Source: Lachnospiraceae bacterium (GTDB lineage Bacteria > Bacillota > Clostridia > Lachnospirales > Lachnospiraceae). From it: DNA of 64,000 nucleotides. A model generated the notes under the pieces. That model did not search any database, was not told the origin of the DNA, and saw only the letters and a program-made list of their open reading frames with translations. The stretch lies in NCBI GenBank assembly GCA_021202075.1, contig JAJQDT010000121.1:28497-92496 (forward strand), read 5' to 3'. Shown piece after piece: positions 9,979 to 20,481 of the stretch. A program made the translations under genes and the position numbers. The number at the start of each line of letters is the position of its first letter. The stretch's first letter is position 1.

Positions 9979-10845
9979 TCAACTCAGAACCGTACGCTTT
10001 TTTCTGAAAAAGCGCATTTCCAGAACTGCACTTGCAATTAAAATGAATGCAATCATCAGAGAACGCCGGTACTGAAGCATCCACTCGCTTTCCCCGGCTT
10101 TTATCCTTGATTCCGCAGCCGCAGCCTCCTTGATTGCCGCCTCATATTCCGTTCTTTTCCCACGCACAAGCAGGCGCTGCGAATTAATCCCATATGGCGT
10201 ACATGTGAGCAGCGTACAATAATCCTCGCCTTTCATGATCCCAAGGGCAGTCGTATCATCCGGCTCAACAACCAGGATCTGATCCACTTCATAGGCAAGC
10301 GTTTCCCCGAGCACCGTCACAAAAAAGAGATCGCCTTCTTCCAGCAGAATCAGATCGGTAAAAAGCTTCGAGTCACTTAATCCCGTATGACCGGTAAGCA
10401 CAGCATGGGTCCCCGAACCGCCGACCGGAAGGGAAGTCCCTTCCAGATGTCCGATTCCATTTTTTAGGGCCATCTCTGAAGTGCCATGATAGACCGGCAA
10501 AAATACCTCTATGCAGGGAACGCTGACATACCCCATGACACCGGTGCCGTCAACGTCTAATAATGAAAAATAATCCTCCTCATCGTAACCGCCCACTTCC
10601 TCCGTAAACGGATCGTGCAGCCGCACATTTCCGCGCAGAAGAGACTCATTATACTCGTTAGCTTCTGCAAGCAGCGCGGCGACCCGCTCCTCTTTTGTCT
10701 CCCCGACTACATTCTCGTACGTGCGAATCAGGCTTGCCTGCCTGTGTTCAAATACATAGTTTGCGGCAAATGGATACAGCATGAGCCCTCCGCCTGCCAG
10801 TATGAAAACTGATGCAATCAGTATTTTTATCCCTTTTCTTCCCAT
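9979..10845 (-). CDS. Class C (pilin-type) sortase
   Basis: AVLTGHTGLSDSKLFTDL...CTLLTCTPYGINSQRLLVRGKR; start chosen at second Met (MGRKGIKILIASVF). Confidence 0.93.
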   Translation of the reverse strand: MGRKGIKILIASVFILAGGGLMLYPFAANYVFEHRQASLIRTYENVVGETKEERVAALLAEANEYNESLLRGNVRLHDPFTEEVGGYDEEDYFSLLDVDGTGVMGYVSVPCIEVFLPVYHGTSEMALKNGIGHLEGTSLPVGGSGTHAVLTGHTGLSDSKLFTDLILLEEGDLFFVTVLGETLAYEVDQILVVEPDDTTALGIMKGEDYCTLLTCTPYGINSQRLLVRGKRTEYEAAIKEAAAAESRIKAGESEWMLQYRRSLMIAFILIASAVLEMRFFRKKRTVLS

Positions 10846-10934
10846 CTTTCCGGCTCCGGTACATGCATCTGCAGTGCATCCGCACATACCGGAGAGTCCT
10901 CCTGTCTCATTTTCAGATTTTTCCTGTCAAACTC

Positions 10935-11030
10935 AGGAACTGTTACGAAATAACTTATGCATCCTGCACCGCCTGACGAGCGAATGGAAACGCTCTCCGC
11001 TTATCGCAGTCCATAAAAGCCTCGACACAG
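10935..11030 (+). repeat. Partial copy (left arm) of the inverted-repeat element found at 48358..48620
   Basis: ctgttacgaaataacttatgcatcctgcaccgcctgacgagcgaa...tcgcagtccataaaagcctcgacac closely matches 48361-48433. Confidence 0.8.
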
Positions 11031-11106
11031 CCTGCTGCGCAAATACCTCGTCCTCCTGCCCCAAAAATATCGAACCGTTCAAAACAAGTCTATACGGCAG
11101 ATATCG

Positions 11107-14100
11107 TTATTTCAGGCAAAATCCGGGTGAGATACCTCCATAGGCATAGCAGGCGTTGATATGGCTGTACGTGCCCCCGGCGCCAATCATATATGCATTT
11201 TGGTTATTTCCTGTATAAATTGAGCGGAGCCACGTAAACCACGTCTGTCCGGACTCATTGTACAAAATTCTTGCTGAATCGTCCGCTGCATAGTTTGTCA
11301 TACGGCTGTATTGCGCTCCTTCGTATTTCAGTGCATACGACGACGGATAATTATAATACTCCATATACGAGAGCAGCCACAATTTATCATATGTCGTAAC
11401 GACATCATTCTCGCTGGTACTGTTGTATACCGTATTGGATTTCACCAGCTTTGCGACAATCGCACTCTGCAGTTCCTCCGGGAAGCAGGTAAGCAGACAA
11501 TTGCCGGTATTCAGAACATACTCATCGCCTGCAACGGCTGTATCCGTTGTGTTGGTATACTGATCCGCTCCGTTCAGGGTTGCGCGAATTTTTGAAGCCG
11601 GCCATCCGCCTTCATTTGTATAGCTGTCTGAATTGCCATTCCAGGCATTATAATCGGTGCTGAATGACCGGTACAGCGTACTCGTGCCATCGCCGTCATC
11701 CATTTGCCCATAATAATCTGTACTTATAATAGAAGAGTTCAGGTCGATGCAGATGGATTTTGTGCAGCCGTTATTCAGGCAGTCCTGGAATACGGTCGGA
11801 TCCTTCTGACTTTGCGCGATGATTTCCTCCCACGACATATCATGAATACAGTACCCGCTGTCATGTGAACCTCCGCCATCTATGACCGTCTCCTTGGAAA
11901 CATAGCTTTTAACATAGCTCGCACCGGATGCCGGTCCGAATGTCAGCCCTGCCGTCGCGGTGCCGCCGCTCTCCGTCCGGTAAAGATCCTCCCGGATCCC
12001 ATACACACTTACCGCGTATTTCACCGTATAGTCCTCTGTACTCTCTTCTTCCTCTGACGCCGGATTTCCAAGGACAAAGCCGGGAGATACTCCGTATGCC
12101 AGAACCGAGCTGCTGCTGGTAAGAGAACCGGAACTGTTGATAATATCCGTAATGTAATTATAAGTATACGAAAGGGAACGTATCCACCAGTACATAGCGG
12201 AACCGGACTCATCATATGCGACTCTCGATGCATTGGTTGTCGCATATTCCGTAAAACGGCTATATTGGGTCCCTTCAAATCTCAGATTATACTTTGAATT
12301 ATAATCAGTGATTTCCTTGTACGAAAACAGCCATAGCTTATCATATGTGATTGCTATATCCTTGTGGCTGACACTGTTATATACCGTGTTTGACTTTACC
12401 GCTTTCGCAACAATTGCAGTTTGCAATTCCTTCGGGAAGCAGGAAAATAAGGACTGTGAAACACGTAATACATCGGAGCCTGCCACACTTGTATCCGTAT
12501 AATTGTCCGCTCCATTCAGGGTTGCACGGATTCTCGACGCAGTCCAACCGCCCTGATTGGGCTTGCCGCTGTTCCAGCTTCTGTAACTGCCGTTCATGGA
12601 TTCCTTCAGGGTACCGGCACCGTCGCCATCATCCATTTCCCCGGAATAATCCGTGCCAAGGAGCGCACTGTTAAGAATCAGATTGACGGACTTCGTACAT
12701 CCATTCTTCAGGCAGGATTCAAATACGCCCGGGTTCGATTTCGCGAGTGCAGCGATTTCTTCCCATGACAGATCATGGATGCAATATTCACTGCTGTGTG
12801 TTCCTCCGGCCGCTTCTATCGTCTCCTTCGAGACATAGCTGTGAAGATAGGAATTCCCCGTCGCCGGTCCAAACGTTACCTGCCCGGTTCCCGTATCAAT
12901 GCCGTAAACACTGACCGCGTATTTTACGTTATAGTCAGAAATGGTCTTTTCTTCCTGCACCAGTGCGGTGCTGCCGGCCACGCTTGCCGTCTCGCCCTCC
13001 GTACTCACATCGACCAGCTCAAACCCGGCCTGCTGCAGCTCATAAACCTCCCAGACCGTGTCATCTGGAATCGTAATCACCGCATATTGACCTGCCTTTA
13101 TCGTCAGCTGTCCCTTTTCGTCTGTATAACCTTCGGCAACGAACTCATCGGTCTCGGAATCGTAAACAACATAGTACAGGTCCGCGCCCGGCTCAGAGGC
13201 CAGAATTTGTCCCGGATCTGTGATCGGAAGCTCCGACGCGGAGAGAACATGCGTGACCTGAAACGTAAATTCCGCTTCCTCATTTTCGGTTTCCATATAT
13301 TTTTCAATCGTCAGCGTAGAGCCGGAATCATTGGCATTCACAATCGTGTCAGCCTCTGCAATCGTCACAGCATTCCCAATCAGACTGCTGCTCCCATAGC
13401 CGGACAGAATTCCCCATGACTCGTCGGACTGTTCCAGAAGCTCAACTGCCCTCAGCGTCCCCGTCTCCATGCCTGTATAGACATTCGCATAGATTTCATC
13501 ATCAGGGAATCGCACATACGGATAACCAGAATCGGTCTTAGTCAGTGAAACCAGTCCGTCATCCGCAGTTGTAAGAATGCCGGATACTGCTCCCTCATCG
13601 TCCATAAGGATATAGCGAATGCCGGATGCCGCTTCCCATCCGCTCCCATTGTATTTCTCAATGCGAAGGACAAGCACCGCGCCTGTTTCTACCTCCGAAG
13701 AATCATCCGTCATTGCTTTATGGATTTCGGATTCTCCCCCGGCTGTGCCGATACGGTTGACAAGTGTGGCTTTCGCCCCTTCTTCTCCGGCCGTTGCCTC
13801 TGCCTGCGCCGTTTCCGCTTCAGAGATAATCTCCTCTGAACCAATCGCCAGGCTGACATTCGCAGACACCGCAGCGTGGACCAGTTCCCATTCGGAGGTT
13901 TCGGTTACGCGCACCGTATAGCCCTCCGGGATGTTCGCGAGGAATGCCTGGTCAAAAGGCAAAAGCTCCATCTCCAGCATTCCTGTAAACGCAGTCGCCG
14001 TTACATCACCTGCCTGTGAGATATAAATGCAAGAATAATTTCCATCGGTGACCAGAAGATTCTCTGTATCATAAACCGCAATTGATACCGGTATGGAATA

Positions 14101-17100
14101 GGTTGCCCCGGAGAACACCTCTGTGGTGTTGTCTTCTTTTAAAATATCGGTAAATGCCTCGCCGACCGCATCCAGTCCGTATACCTGTTTCTCGATGAAA
14201 ACCATGCCCTCCTGGCCGTTAATGAACTGCACTTCGCCTCCACGGTCTGAAAGAGTCACATATCCTGGCTCATTATCTGCCGGATAGACCTGTCCGAACT
14301 CGGAATCCTGTGCCTCCGTAATGCGAAACACATCTCCCTCATATCCGACATCCTCAAACAATGCCGTCTCACCATTTTTCAGTGAAAACGATCCATCAGC
14401 ACCTGTCACATGTTCAACGCCGTTCACGGTATAGGCTGTTTCCGACACTGCCGTGTAGGTACCATTTACCAGCTTTGCAATATAAAACAAAAACTCCTTA
14501 TTTTTGAGTGTTGCCGCAGCAGCATCATCCAGATCACCCGATACGACCAGCTTACTGACAGAGAGATCACGCAGCCGGTACTTATTCGTGATTCCCGCCA
14601 TCTTTCCCGTGGAATAAACCGCCATAGTCACAGTGGCTATCCCTTCGTTGACCGGCACGTACAGCGTCTCATCATACCCGGTTTCCGTCACCGTGTAGGT
14701 CTCATTATACAAAAGGCCATAAATCTTGATTCTTCTTCCGCTTCCCGCTCCGGTCAGAGTAAATGAACCGTCCGAGCCGGTCGCATCCTCCTCCGGGTCG
14801 CCATTTGCGTCCGTCACTTCATTTCCGGCAGAATCAATCACTGCATAGCGGACGCCGGAAACCGGATTTCCACTGCTGTCGGTAAGCACAAACGTGAAGG
14901 TTGTGTCGCATTCGGAAGCGTTCTGACCGCTGATGGATTTCGTCAAAATCAGGGTACGATACTTATAGATATTGGTAATCACCGCTGTCTGTGCGAGCTC
15001 TGTCACCGTTCCTGAGACCGTATCTGAGACTGCAAAAAAATCCTCCGTTGTATCGGTTTCCTCAATCCGGTACTTCGTGCCGATCTCACCCGGGTACAGG
15101 GCAACGATCTCCCCGGCCTTTATCATAAACTCGCCGTTCGCTCCGGTCACCCCGCTTCCGAGGATCTCAGACGAGACGCCGTCCTCCGATGCCTCACTCA
15201 CGTAGTAATAGGTGGAATTCGAAAGCGGAACGTAGTCGTTTCCGTCATATACCGAGATTCGGAATGTAAATGTGTATGCCGACTCATCGATATCATTTCC
15301 CAGCAGGTTCACCTTCTTCGCGGCAAACACGACTGGCAAGTACGTATTCGTAAAAAGCCATGCGGATAAGGTGTCGGAGACGGTCGTTTCTTCCTCAGTC
15401 TCAAAAAAGACGTACTCCTTTTCCTGTACCGTGACGTCTTTATAATGCGCCACATTTTCGAACACCGCTTTCTGCAGAGCAGTCAGGGTGAATGTCCCAG
15501 AAATGTCCGTCGCGAGCACTACCCCGGACTTTATCCATCCTCCTTCCACATAGTCATAGAGGACATATTTCTGGTTTGCGAGAACGCTGCCGTCCCGTGA
15601 CAGCGTGAACTCGAATTCCTGATCCGTGAACGCTTCCGGCACCGTGGTCGTCGTCCCGAAGCTTTTTACGACCTCAATGGTTCCCGTATCCGCCAGTTCC
15701 ACACGGACTGCGGTTCCGGTCACGGTGGCAGAATCCACAGAGCCATCTGTTTTCGTCGTGACCGAATAAAAGCTCGGGTTATTATATGCGTAAATATGGT
15801 TCTGCATGGCGGCGGGTGAGGTCATGTTAATCTGAAATGACACCAGTTCTCCGGCTCCCAGCGTAAATGCGGTTCCATCCGCTTTTGTTGACAGATCGAC
15901 CGCGACTGCCTGCACCTCTGAGCTGGCATACGGCCATTCCGTTGACCGGTACCAGCCATTTGCCGCGTTCAGAATCTCGGACGGCGCCTGACTCGCTTCG
16001 GAAATGGACGCATCACGGCTGCTGTTGTACCAGACCACCGGAGCAATCCCCGCCGTTTCCAGGCTCTGCGTGACAATTCCCGTGAAGGTTCCGGTCCATG
16101 ACCCTTCCGTGTCATCCTCGAAAACCGTCTCTCCCTGTATGTCAAGCCGGTCCAGCGCGTCCTCCAGCACATCATAAACTACGATTCCGCTCATGGTGCT
16201 GTTCGACGGATTTGTGACTGTTATCTCGTAGGTATAGCCTTTTGACAGGCCGACTGCCGTCTTTGTCGAAAACGAGGCAAACGGATCATCATCCGCCCGA
16301 ACCAGCTTGACAATGCTGTTTTCTGCCGCGGTCGCCACATCCGTGACCGTCAGATTCCTCGCATAAAGGATATTCCGAATATTCGTCACACCGTCTCCAT
16401 TGATATCTCCGGATGTAAATGCCGAGTAATCCTCGTTCACAGTCGTCGGCACGGTTCCGTCATCACAGAATACTTCCGATGCGGTCCCGTACAGCGGCAC
16501 GTCATCTCCGGTTTCCGGCATATACGCAGAGATGTTATACTCACTGTTTACACTTCCCATATCCGCCCAGTCATAATAGGCCTGAAAATGCACAGCATAG
16601 CCTTCCAGCCACATCCCTTCGGAGTAGACACCCGGGTCGTCTCCGTCATATTGGATATGAAATACGACCATCGTACGTCCGGAACCATTCCAGTTCTGGA
16701 TCACATCCGAATCCGCATCCACAGTTACCGAAACACCGGAGGAATCCCAAGCCCTCGGCTGAGTCTTCCAGGTATTTCCATATATCGTTACGATGCGTCC
16801 CGCCGTCACGCCCGCGGACGCGTTGTATTTCATTCCATAGGGCAAAAGATCATAGTAGACAACCCCGTCGCGGTCCGCCAGCGTCACGCCCTGTTCCATC
16901 AGCGTGATTTTTGTCGCTTCATCCGGTACGATATACCCCTCATACGCGGTCAGATAATAATCCACGAGCACGCGGCTGTTATCCGCATCGTTTTCCGCAT
17001 TTCCATACTTCATTGACTGCGCATGCTTTTGCAGCCTGGTCAGAATCGAAAATCCATTATCTCTCATCAGAATGGTTCCATAAACAGTTTGGGTAAAATC

Positions 17101-20100
17101 TGCCAGTCCGGATTCTGAATAATTCCCGTTCTCGATCGAGGTATCATGAAAATATCCAAGGCTTCCGCCCGAAGAAAAGCGCTCTCCGGAAACTCCGGAA
17201 AGGTTCTCGATGTTCAGCTCCAGAAGCGCATCTCCATAACTCTTCTGCATCGCGAGGATCGCAGGCGAATCCGCCCGCAGAGTAACGGACACGTCAACTC
17301 TGCAAACAGTTGAGTAGCCGGTGGCGTTATGGACCGCTTTCACGCGGTAGGGCTCCTTTGCCAGATCCGCCTCCGTAAAGCTGTAGTTCAAAGTGCCGGT
17401 ACCATCCCAGTCCGCCGTGGCCACATACGTCCAGTCATCGCTCCCGGAAAACTTCGCGTAAATGTACGCATTCTGATCGACTTCATCCACGGTCACGGCA
17501 TCTGCCATCGTATCCTCATAGACATCGTAATCCCGGTCGGTGATCGTAAATGTAACAGAGGAAAAATAATAGTCGTCATCATTCAGCATGACCGTAGCGG
17601 TACTGTCAGAATTCGGGTATGCGTAAACCACGTCATCCACGGTCGTCACCTGATAATACGTTCCCGGTATATAATCCCCGAGCCCGGTCGCGGACCCGAC
17701 TCCGGTCTGATTCGCTCCGAGGATATTGTGCGTATATCCATACCCGTAGCAGCGGGAGATACTGTAAAACGGAAGCGCACCCGTATCCGTTCCGGACGGC
17801 TGATTGTTTTCATAGATATCCAGCCATGAACTGTACGTCTTCGTCTTATTCGTTCCGGACGAACCCGCCCATTTATCGATGCCGATGATATTGCCGGAAT
17901 AGGTCCATGTATAATCGACATACGTAAACTGCGCACTTGCCGACAGCCGCTGCACGGCATCATAGCCATCCGCCGGCGTAATGATCTGGGTAATGGTGTT
18001 CTCCAGCACATCACCCTCCTGAATTTCGGCTTCCGGATATGCAGTCACCACATAAAACTTCAGCTTGATATCCCTTTGCGTCGATTCAACGACCGTGCCG
18101 TTGCTCCAGCCGTATCTGGATGCATAATAATCAGAGCCGGTTTCCCGCAGCCATTTGTACCCGACAATCTGCGCATCCTGCGCAACCCCGGAGAGACTGG
18201 TGACATCCTCGGTCGAAAGCGACCACGCCTGCGTCGCATCCCCTTTTACGGTGATTTTCCAGACCACATACTTGTAAAGACTAAAGTTATCCCCGGAGAA
18301 TTCCTCCGGCAGACTTCCATCAATATAGTTCTCCACCTGGCTCTGCGTATAAAGAGCCGGCGTGTAGGACTTTCCGGTCGCGTAATACGGCGTTTTCGTT
18401 ACGGACGAAAGTACCACTCCGGTATCCACATGCCCGGTCAGCTCCGTGCCGTCACTCTCCTGCACCGTGCCATTCGTCTTCGTGACCGTCGCCGTGGGCG
18501 TAAGGCTCCAGGTCGTCTCATCCGGCACGTCCATGATATCAATATCCTTATACAGCACCTGAAACGATGCATTCGAGCCGGATTTAATGGTGCGATAGTT
18601 GAAAAACACCAGCTCATTCGTACGCCCATCCAGATACCAGTTGAACGGAGTCGTCATAGAAGACACGGTCTTCGTCACATTGTAATCCGCATCCACACTG
18701 GCTTCAGGTACACCAATATCGTCCGGGAGCCTGGCTTCTCCATATCGATCCGTATAAAGCACTGCAGGAATGCGGATTTCCACCTGTCCCGTCTCCAGCT
18801 CCTCGCTTGTGTGAAATTCGACCTGATATTTCAAAGTAAAGTCATCCGTTTCCTTCACATGCGCAGAATCAGATTCATTCACATAATAATCATCAAACCA
18901 CCAGAGCACGGAAGTATTCGATGATGCCATCAGACTCCCTTCCTCCGCCGAAGCGGCAAGGCCCTCCTCTTCCACAGAGGCGGTCATGGGCGAATCATCG
19001 GCGCTGTCATCCCCGGCCGGTGTCTTTGCAGAGGCCTGTAAACCCGCGGTTCGATCGGTTTCACTGGCGGCATCTGTACCAGAAAGCGAAAGCGTATAAT
19101 TGCTCATGGCAAACGCATCCTGAGCTTCTGTCTCTGTCTCATCCTCAGTTTCCGGCTCAGTCTCCTCAGTCTCTCCTTCTGTTTCCGGTTCGGACTCTGT
19201 CTCCGATTCTTCTTCAACAGTCACCACTTTCTCTGTTGCTTCACTTTCAGCTTCCCTTTCCGCTTCACTATCAGTCTGCCATTCCGTTTCCGGGCTGCCG
19301 CTGTCATGGTTCAGGACAGCCGTCTCCTGCTCCCGGGTTTCCCAGCAGAGAGAGAGTCCGTCCAGCACCGTCTCTGCTCCGCCCTCCGGGACGATAACTG
19401 CCTCCAGAAACAGATGGATCTCCTCACTGCCATCCACCCGCGCCAAATCGATGTCTGTATCAATGGTCGCTCCCTGCGGGAGAGTAAGCGAAAGAAAAAC
19501 GCTCTTTTTGGTATTATCTGCACCGTTCTCTTCCTGGTAGAGAGCTCTGACGGACGAATCTCTGCCATCGGACATTGTGACAGGGAGTTCCATGGAAAGA
19601 GTATCCACATCCAGTCCATCCGGCCAGATCCCCTGGAGGGGCTCGGTCAGGTAATCCTTCCATTCTTCCATATCTGCCGGGAATTCCTCCGTCGGCTGAT
19701 AATTCCAGAAATACAGACGCAGTCCCACATCGGAGGCCGCAGCACCGGCGCCTGTAATACGAACATGTCTTATCCCGTCATCCGAATTCACGCCTGCTTC
19801 CTCTTCCATTTCAGACAGGTCAAGCAGAACTTTCTCTTCCTGCTCCTCTTCCGCAATTGTCTCCGCTGTTTCCTCAGAAACCTTCTCTTCAGAATTTTCT
19901 TCGGAATTCTCTTCAAAAGCTTCCTCTTCCGGGGTACCCTCATCCGTTGCGCCCGGTTCCCCATTCGATTCCGCTACTTCCGGCGATTCTGCATTTTTAT
20001 CCTCGTATTGCTCAGATGCCTGGGCAGATGCATCCTTACCGGATTCTGTGGAAGAAGCCGTTTTCGAATTCATCGTTTCTTCTGATTCGTCCGGCTCATT

Positions 20101-20481
20101 TTCCTCCGCTGCAGCGCGTTCCTCTTCGATGCCGTTCGTCTCTCCGGATTGCGCCGCCGCACCTGTCGTCTCTGCCGCATCTGACGTTTCCGCTGCACCT
20201 GTTGTTTCCGCTGCCCTGGTCTCAGAAGCCGGACTTTCCGATGCAGAAGGCTCCGTTGCTGAAGCTTCTGCCTCCTGGCTCTCCGCGGCCGGGTTCTCCG
20301 GCCCGGAAGCCTTGTCCGCGGTGTTTTCTCCTTCGGAACTCTCTTCCGCAGATGTTTCCGCCGCACTTGCTTCATATACCGTCGTAATCCCTGTGATCTG
20401 TGTCGGTGAAAGCGCGGATGAAGCTACACAGGCGGCAGAAAGTGTGACAGCAAGAATTTTTTTCAGCCTGTTTTTCTTCAT
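11107..20481 (-). CDS. Giant (3124 aa) Cna-B/SpaA-domain pilus adhesin with tandem C-terminal ~300-aa duplicated domains
   Basis: Signal peptide, E/A/S/T-rich N-terminal region, many prealbumin-like/Cna-B type segments, lies between pilins and class C sortases; start overlaps upstream pilin stop (ATGA). Confidence 0.88.
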   Translation of the reverse strand: MKKNRLKKILAVTLSAACVASSALSPTQITGITTVYEASAAETSAEESSEGENTADKASGPENPAAESQEAEASATEPSASESPASETRAAETTGAAETSDAAETTGAAAQSGETNGIEEERAAAEENEPDESEETMNSKTASSTESGKDASAQASEQYEDKNAESPEVAESNGEPGATDEGTPEEEAFEENSEENSEEKVSEETAETIAEEEQEEKVLLDLSEMEEEAGVNSDDGIRHVRITGAGAAASDVGLRLYFWNYQPTEEFPADMEEWKDYLTEPLQGIWPDGLDVDTLSMELPVTMSDGRDSSVRALYQEENGADNTKKSVFLSLTLPQGATIDTDIDLARVDGSEEIHLFLEAVIVPEGGAETVLDGLSLCWETREQETAVLNHDSGSPETEWQTDSEAEREAESEATEKVVTVEEESETESEPETEGETEETEPETEDETETEAQDAFAMSNYTLSLSGTDAASETDRTAGLQASAKTPAGDDSADDSPMTASVEEEGLAASAEEGSLMASSNTSVLWWFDDYYVNESDSAHVKETDDFTLKYQVEFHTSEELETGQVEIRIPAVLYTDRYGEARLPDDIGVPEASVDADYNVTKTVSSMTTPFNWYLDGRTNELVFFNYRTIKSGSNASFQVLYKDIDIMDVPDETTWSLTPTATVTKTNGTVQESDGTELTGHVDTGVVLSSVTKTPYYATGKSYTPALYTQSQVENYIDGSLPEEFSGDNFSLYKYVVWKITVKGDATQAWSLSTEDVTSLSGVAQDAQIVGYKWLRETGSDYYASRYGWSNGTVVESTQRDIKLKFYVVTAYPEAEIQEGDVLENTITQIITPADGYDAVQRLSASAQFTYVDYTWTYSGNIIGIDKWAGSSGTNKTKTYSSWLDIYENNQPSGTDTGALPFYSISRCYGYGYTHNILGANQTGVGSATGLGDYIPGTYYQVTTVDDVVYAYPNSDSTATVMLNDDDYYFSSVTFTITDRDYDVYEDTMADAVTVDEVDQNAYIYAKFSGSDDWTYVATADWDGTGTLNYSFTEADLAKEPYRVKAVHNATGYSTVCRVDVSVTLRADSPAILAMQKSYGDALLELNIENLSGVSGERFSSGGSLGYFHDTSIENGNYSESGLADFTQTVYGTILMRDNGFSILTRLQKHAQSMKYGNAENDADNSRVLVDYYLTAYEGYIVPDEATKITLMEQGVTLADRDGVVYYDLLPYGMKYNASAGVTAGRIVTIYGNTWKTQPRAWDSSGVSVTVDADSDVIQNWNGSGRTMVVFHIQYDGDDPGVYSEGMWLEGYAVHFQAYYDWADMGSVNSEYNISAYMPETGDDVPLYGTASEVFCDDGTVPTTVNEDYSAFTSGDINGDGVTNIRNILYARNLTVTDVATAAENSIVKLVRADDDPFASFSTKTAVGLSKGYTYEITVTNPSNSTMSGIVVYDVLEDALDRLDIQGETVFEDDTEGSWTGTFTGIVTQSLETAGIAPVVWYNSSRDASISEASQAPSEILNAANGWYRSTEWPYASSEVQAVAVDLSTKADGTAFTLGAGELVSFQINMTSPAAMQNHIYAYNNPSFYSVTTKTDGSVDSATVTGTAVRVELADTGTIEVVKSFGTTTTVPEAFTDQEFEFTLSRDGSVLANQKYVLYDYVEGGWIKSGVVLATDISGTFTLTALQKAVFENVAHYKDVTVQEKEYVFFETEEETTVSDTLSAWLFTNTYLPVVFAAKKVNLLGNDIDESAYTFTFRISVYDGNDYVPLSNSTYYYVSEASEDGVSSEILGSGVTGANGEFMIKAGEIVALYPGEIGTKYRIEETDTTEDFFAVSDTVSGTVTELAQTAVITNIYKYRTLILTKSISGQNASECDTTFTFVLTDSSGNPVSGVRYAVIDSAGNEVTDANGDPEEDATGSDGSFTLTGAGSGRRIKIYGLLYNETYTVTETGYDETLYVPVNEGIATVTMAVYSTGKMAGITNKYRLRDLSVSKLVVSGDLDDAAAATLKNKEFLFYIAKLVNGTYTAVSETAYTVNGVEHVTGADGSFSLKNGETALFEDVGYEGDVFRITEAQDSEFGQVYPADNEPGYVTLSDRGGEVQFINGQEGMVFIEKQVYGLDAVGEAFTDILKEDNTTEVFSGATYSIPVSIAVYDTENLLVTDGNYSCIYISQAGDVTATAFTGMLEMELLPFDQAFLANIPEGYTVRVTETSEWELVHAAVSANVSLAIGSEEIISEAETAQAEATAGEEGAKATLVNRIGTAGGESEIHKAMTDDSSEVETGAVLVLRIEKYNGSGWEAASGIRYILMDDEGAVSGILTTADDGLVSLTKTDSGYPYVRFPDDEIYANVYTGMETGTLRAVELLEQSDESWGILSGYGSSSLIGNAVTIAEADTIVNANDSGSTLTIEKYMETENEEAEFTFQVTHVLSASELPITDPGQILASEPGADLYYVVYDSETDEFVAEGYTDEKGQLTIKAGQYAVITIPDDTVWEVYELQQAGFELVDVSTEGETASVAGSTALVQEEKTISDYNVKYAVSVYGIDTGTGQVTFGPATGNSYLHSYVSKETIEAAGGTHSSEYCIHDLSWEEIAALAKSNPGVFESCLKNGCTKSVNLILNSALLGTDYSGEMDDGDGAGTLKESMNGSYRSWNSGKPNQGGWTASRIRATLNGADNYTDTSVAGSDVLRVSQSLFSCFPKELQTAIVAKAVKSNTVYNSVSHKDIAITYDKLWLFSYKEITDYNSKYNLRFEGTQYSRFTEYATTNASRVAYDESGSAMYWWIRSLSYTYNYITDIINSSGSLTSSSSVLAYGVSPGFVLGNPASEEEESTEDYTVKYAVSVYGIREDLYRTESGGTATAGLTFGPASGASYVKSYVSKETVIDGGGSHDSGYCIHDMSWEEIIAQSQKDPTVFQDCLNNGCTKSICIDLNSSIISTDYYGQMDDGDGTSTLYRSFSTDYNAWNGNSDSYTNEGGWPASKIRATLNGADQYTNTTDTAVAGDEYVLNTGNCLLTCFPEELQSAIVAKLVKSNTVYNSTSENDVVTTYDKLWLLSYMEYYNYPSSYALKYEGAQYSRMTNYAADDSARILYNESGQTWFTWLRSIYTGNNQNAYMIGAGGTYSHINACYAYGGISPGFCLK

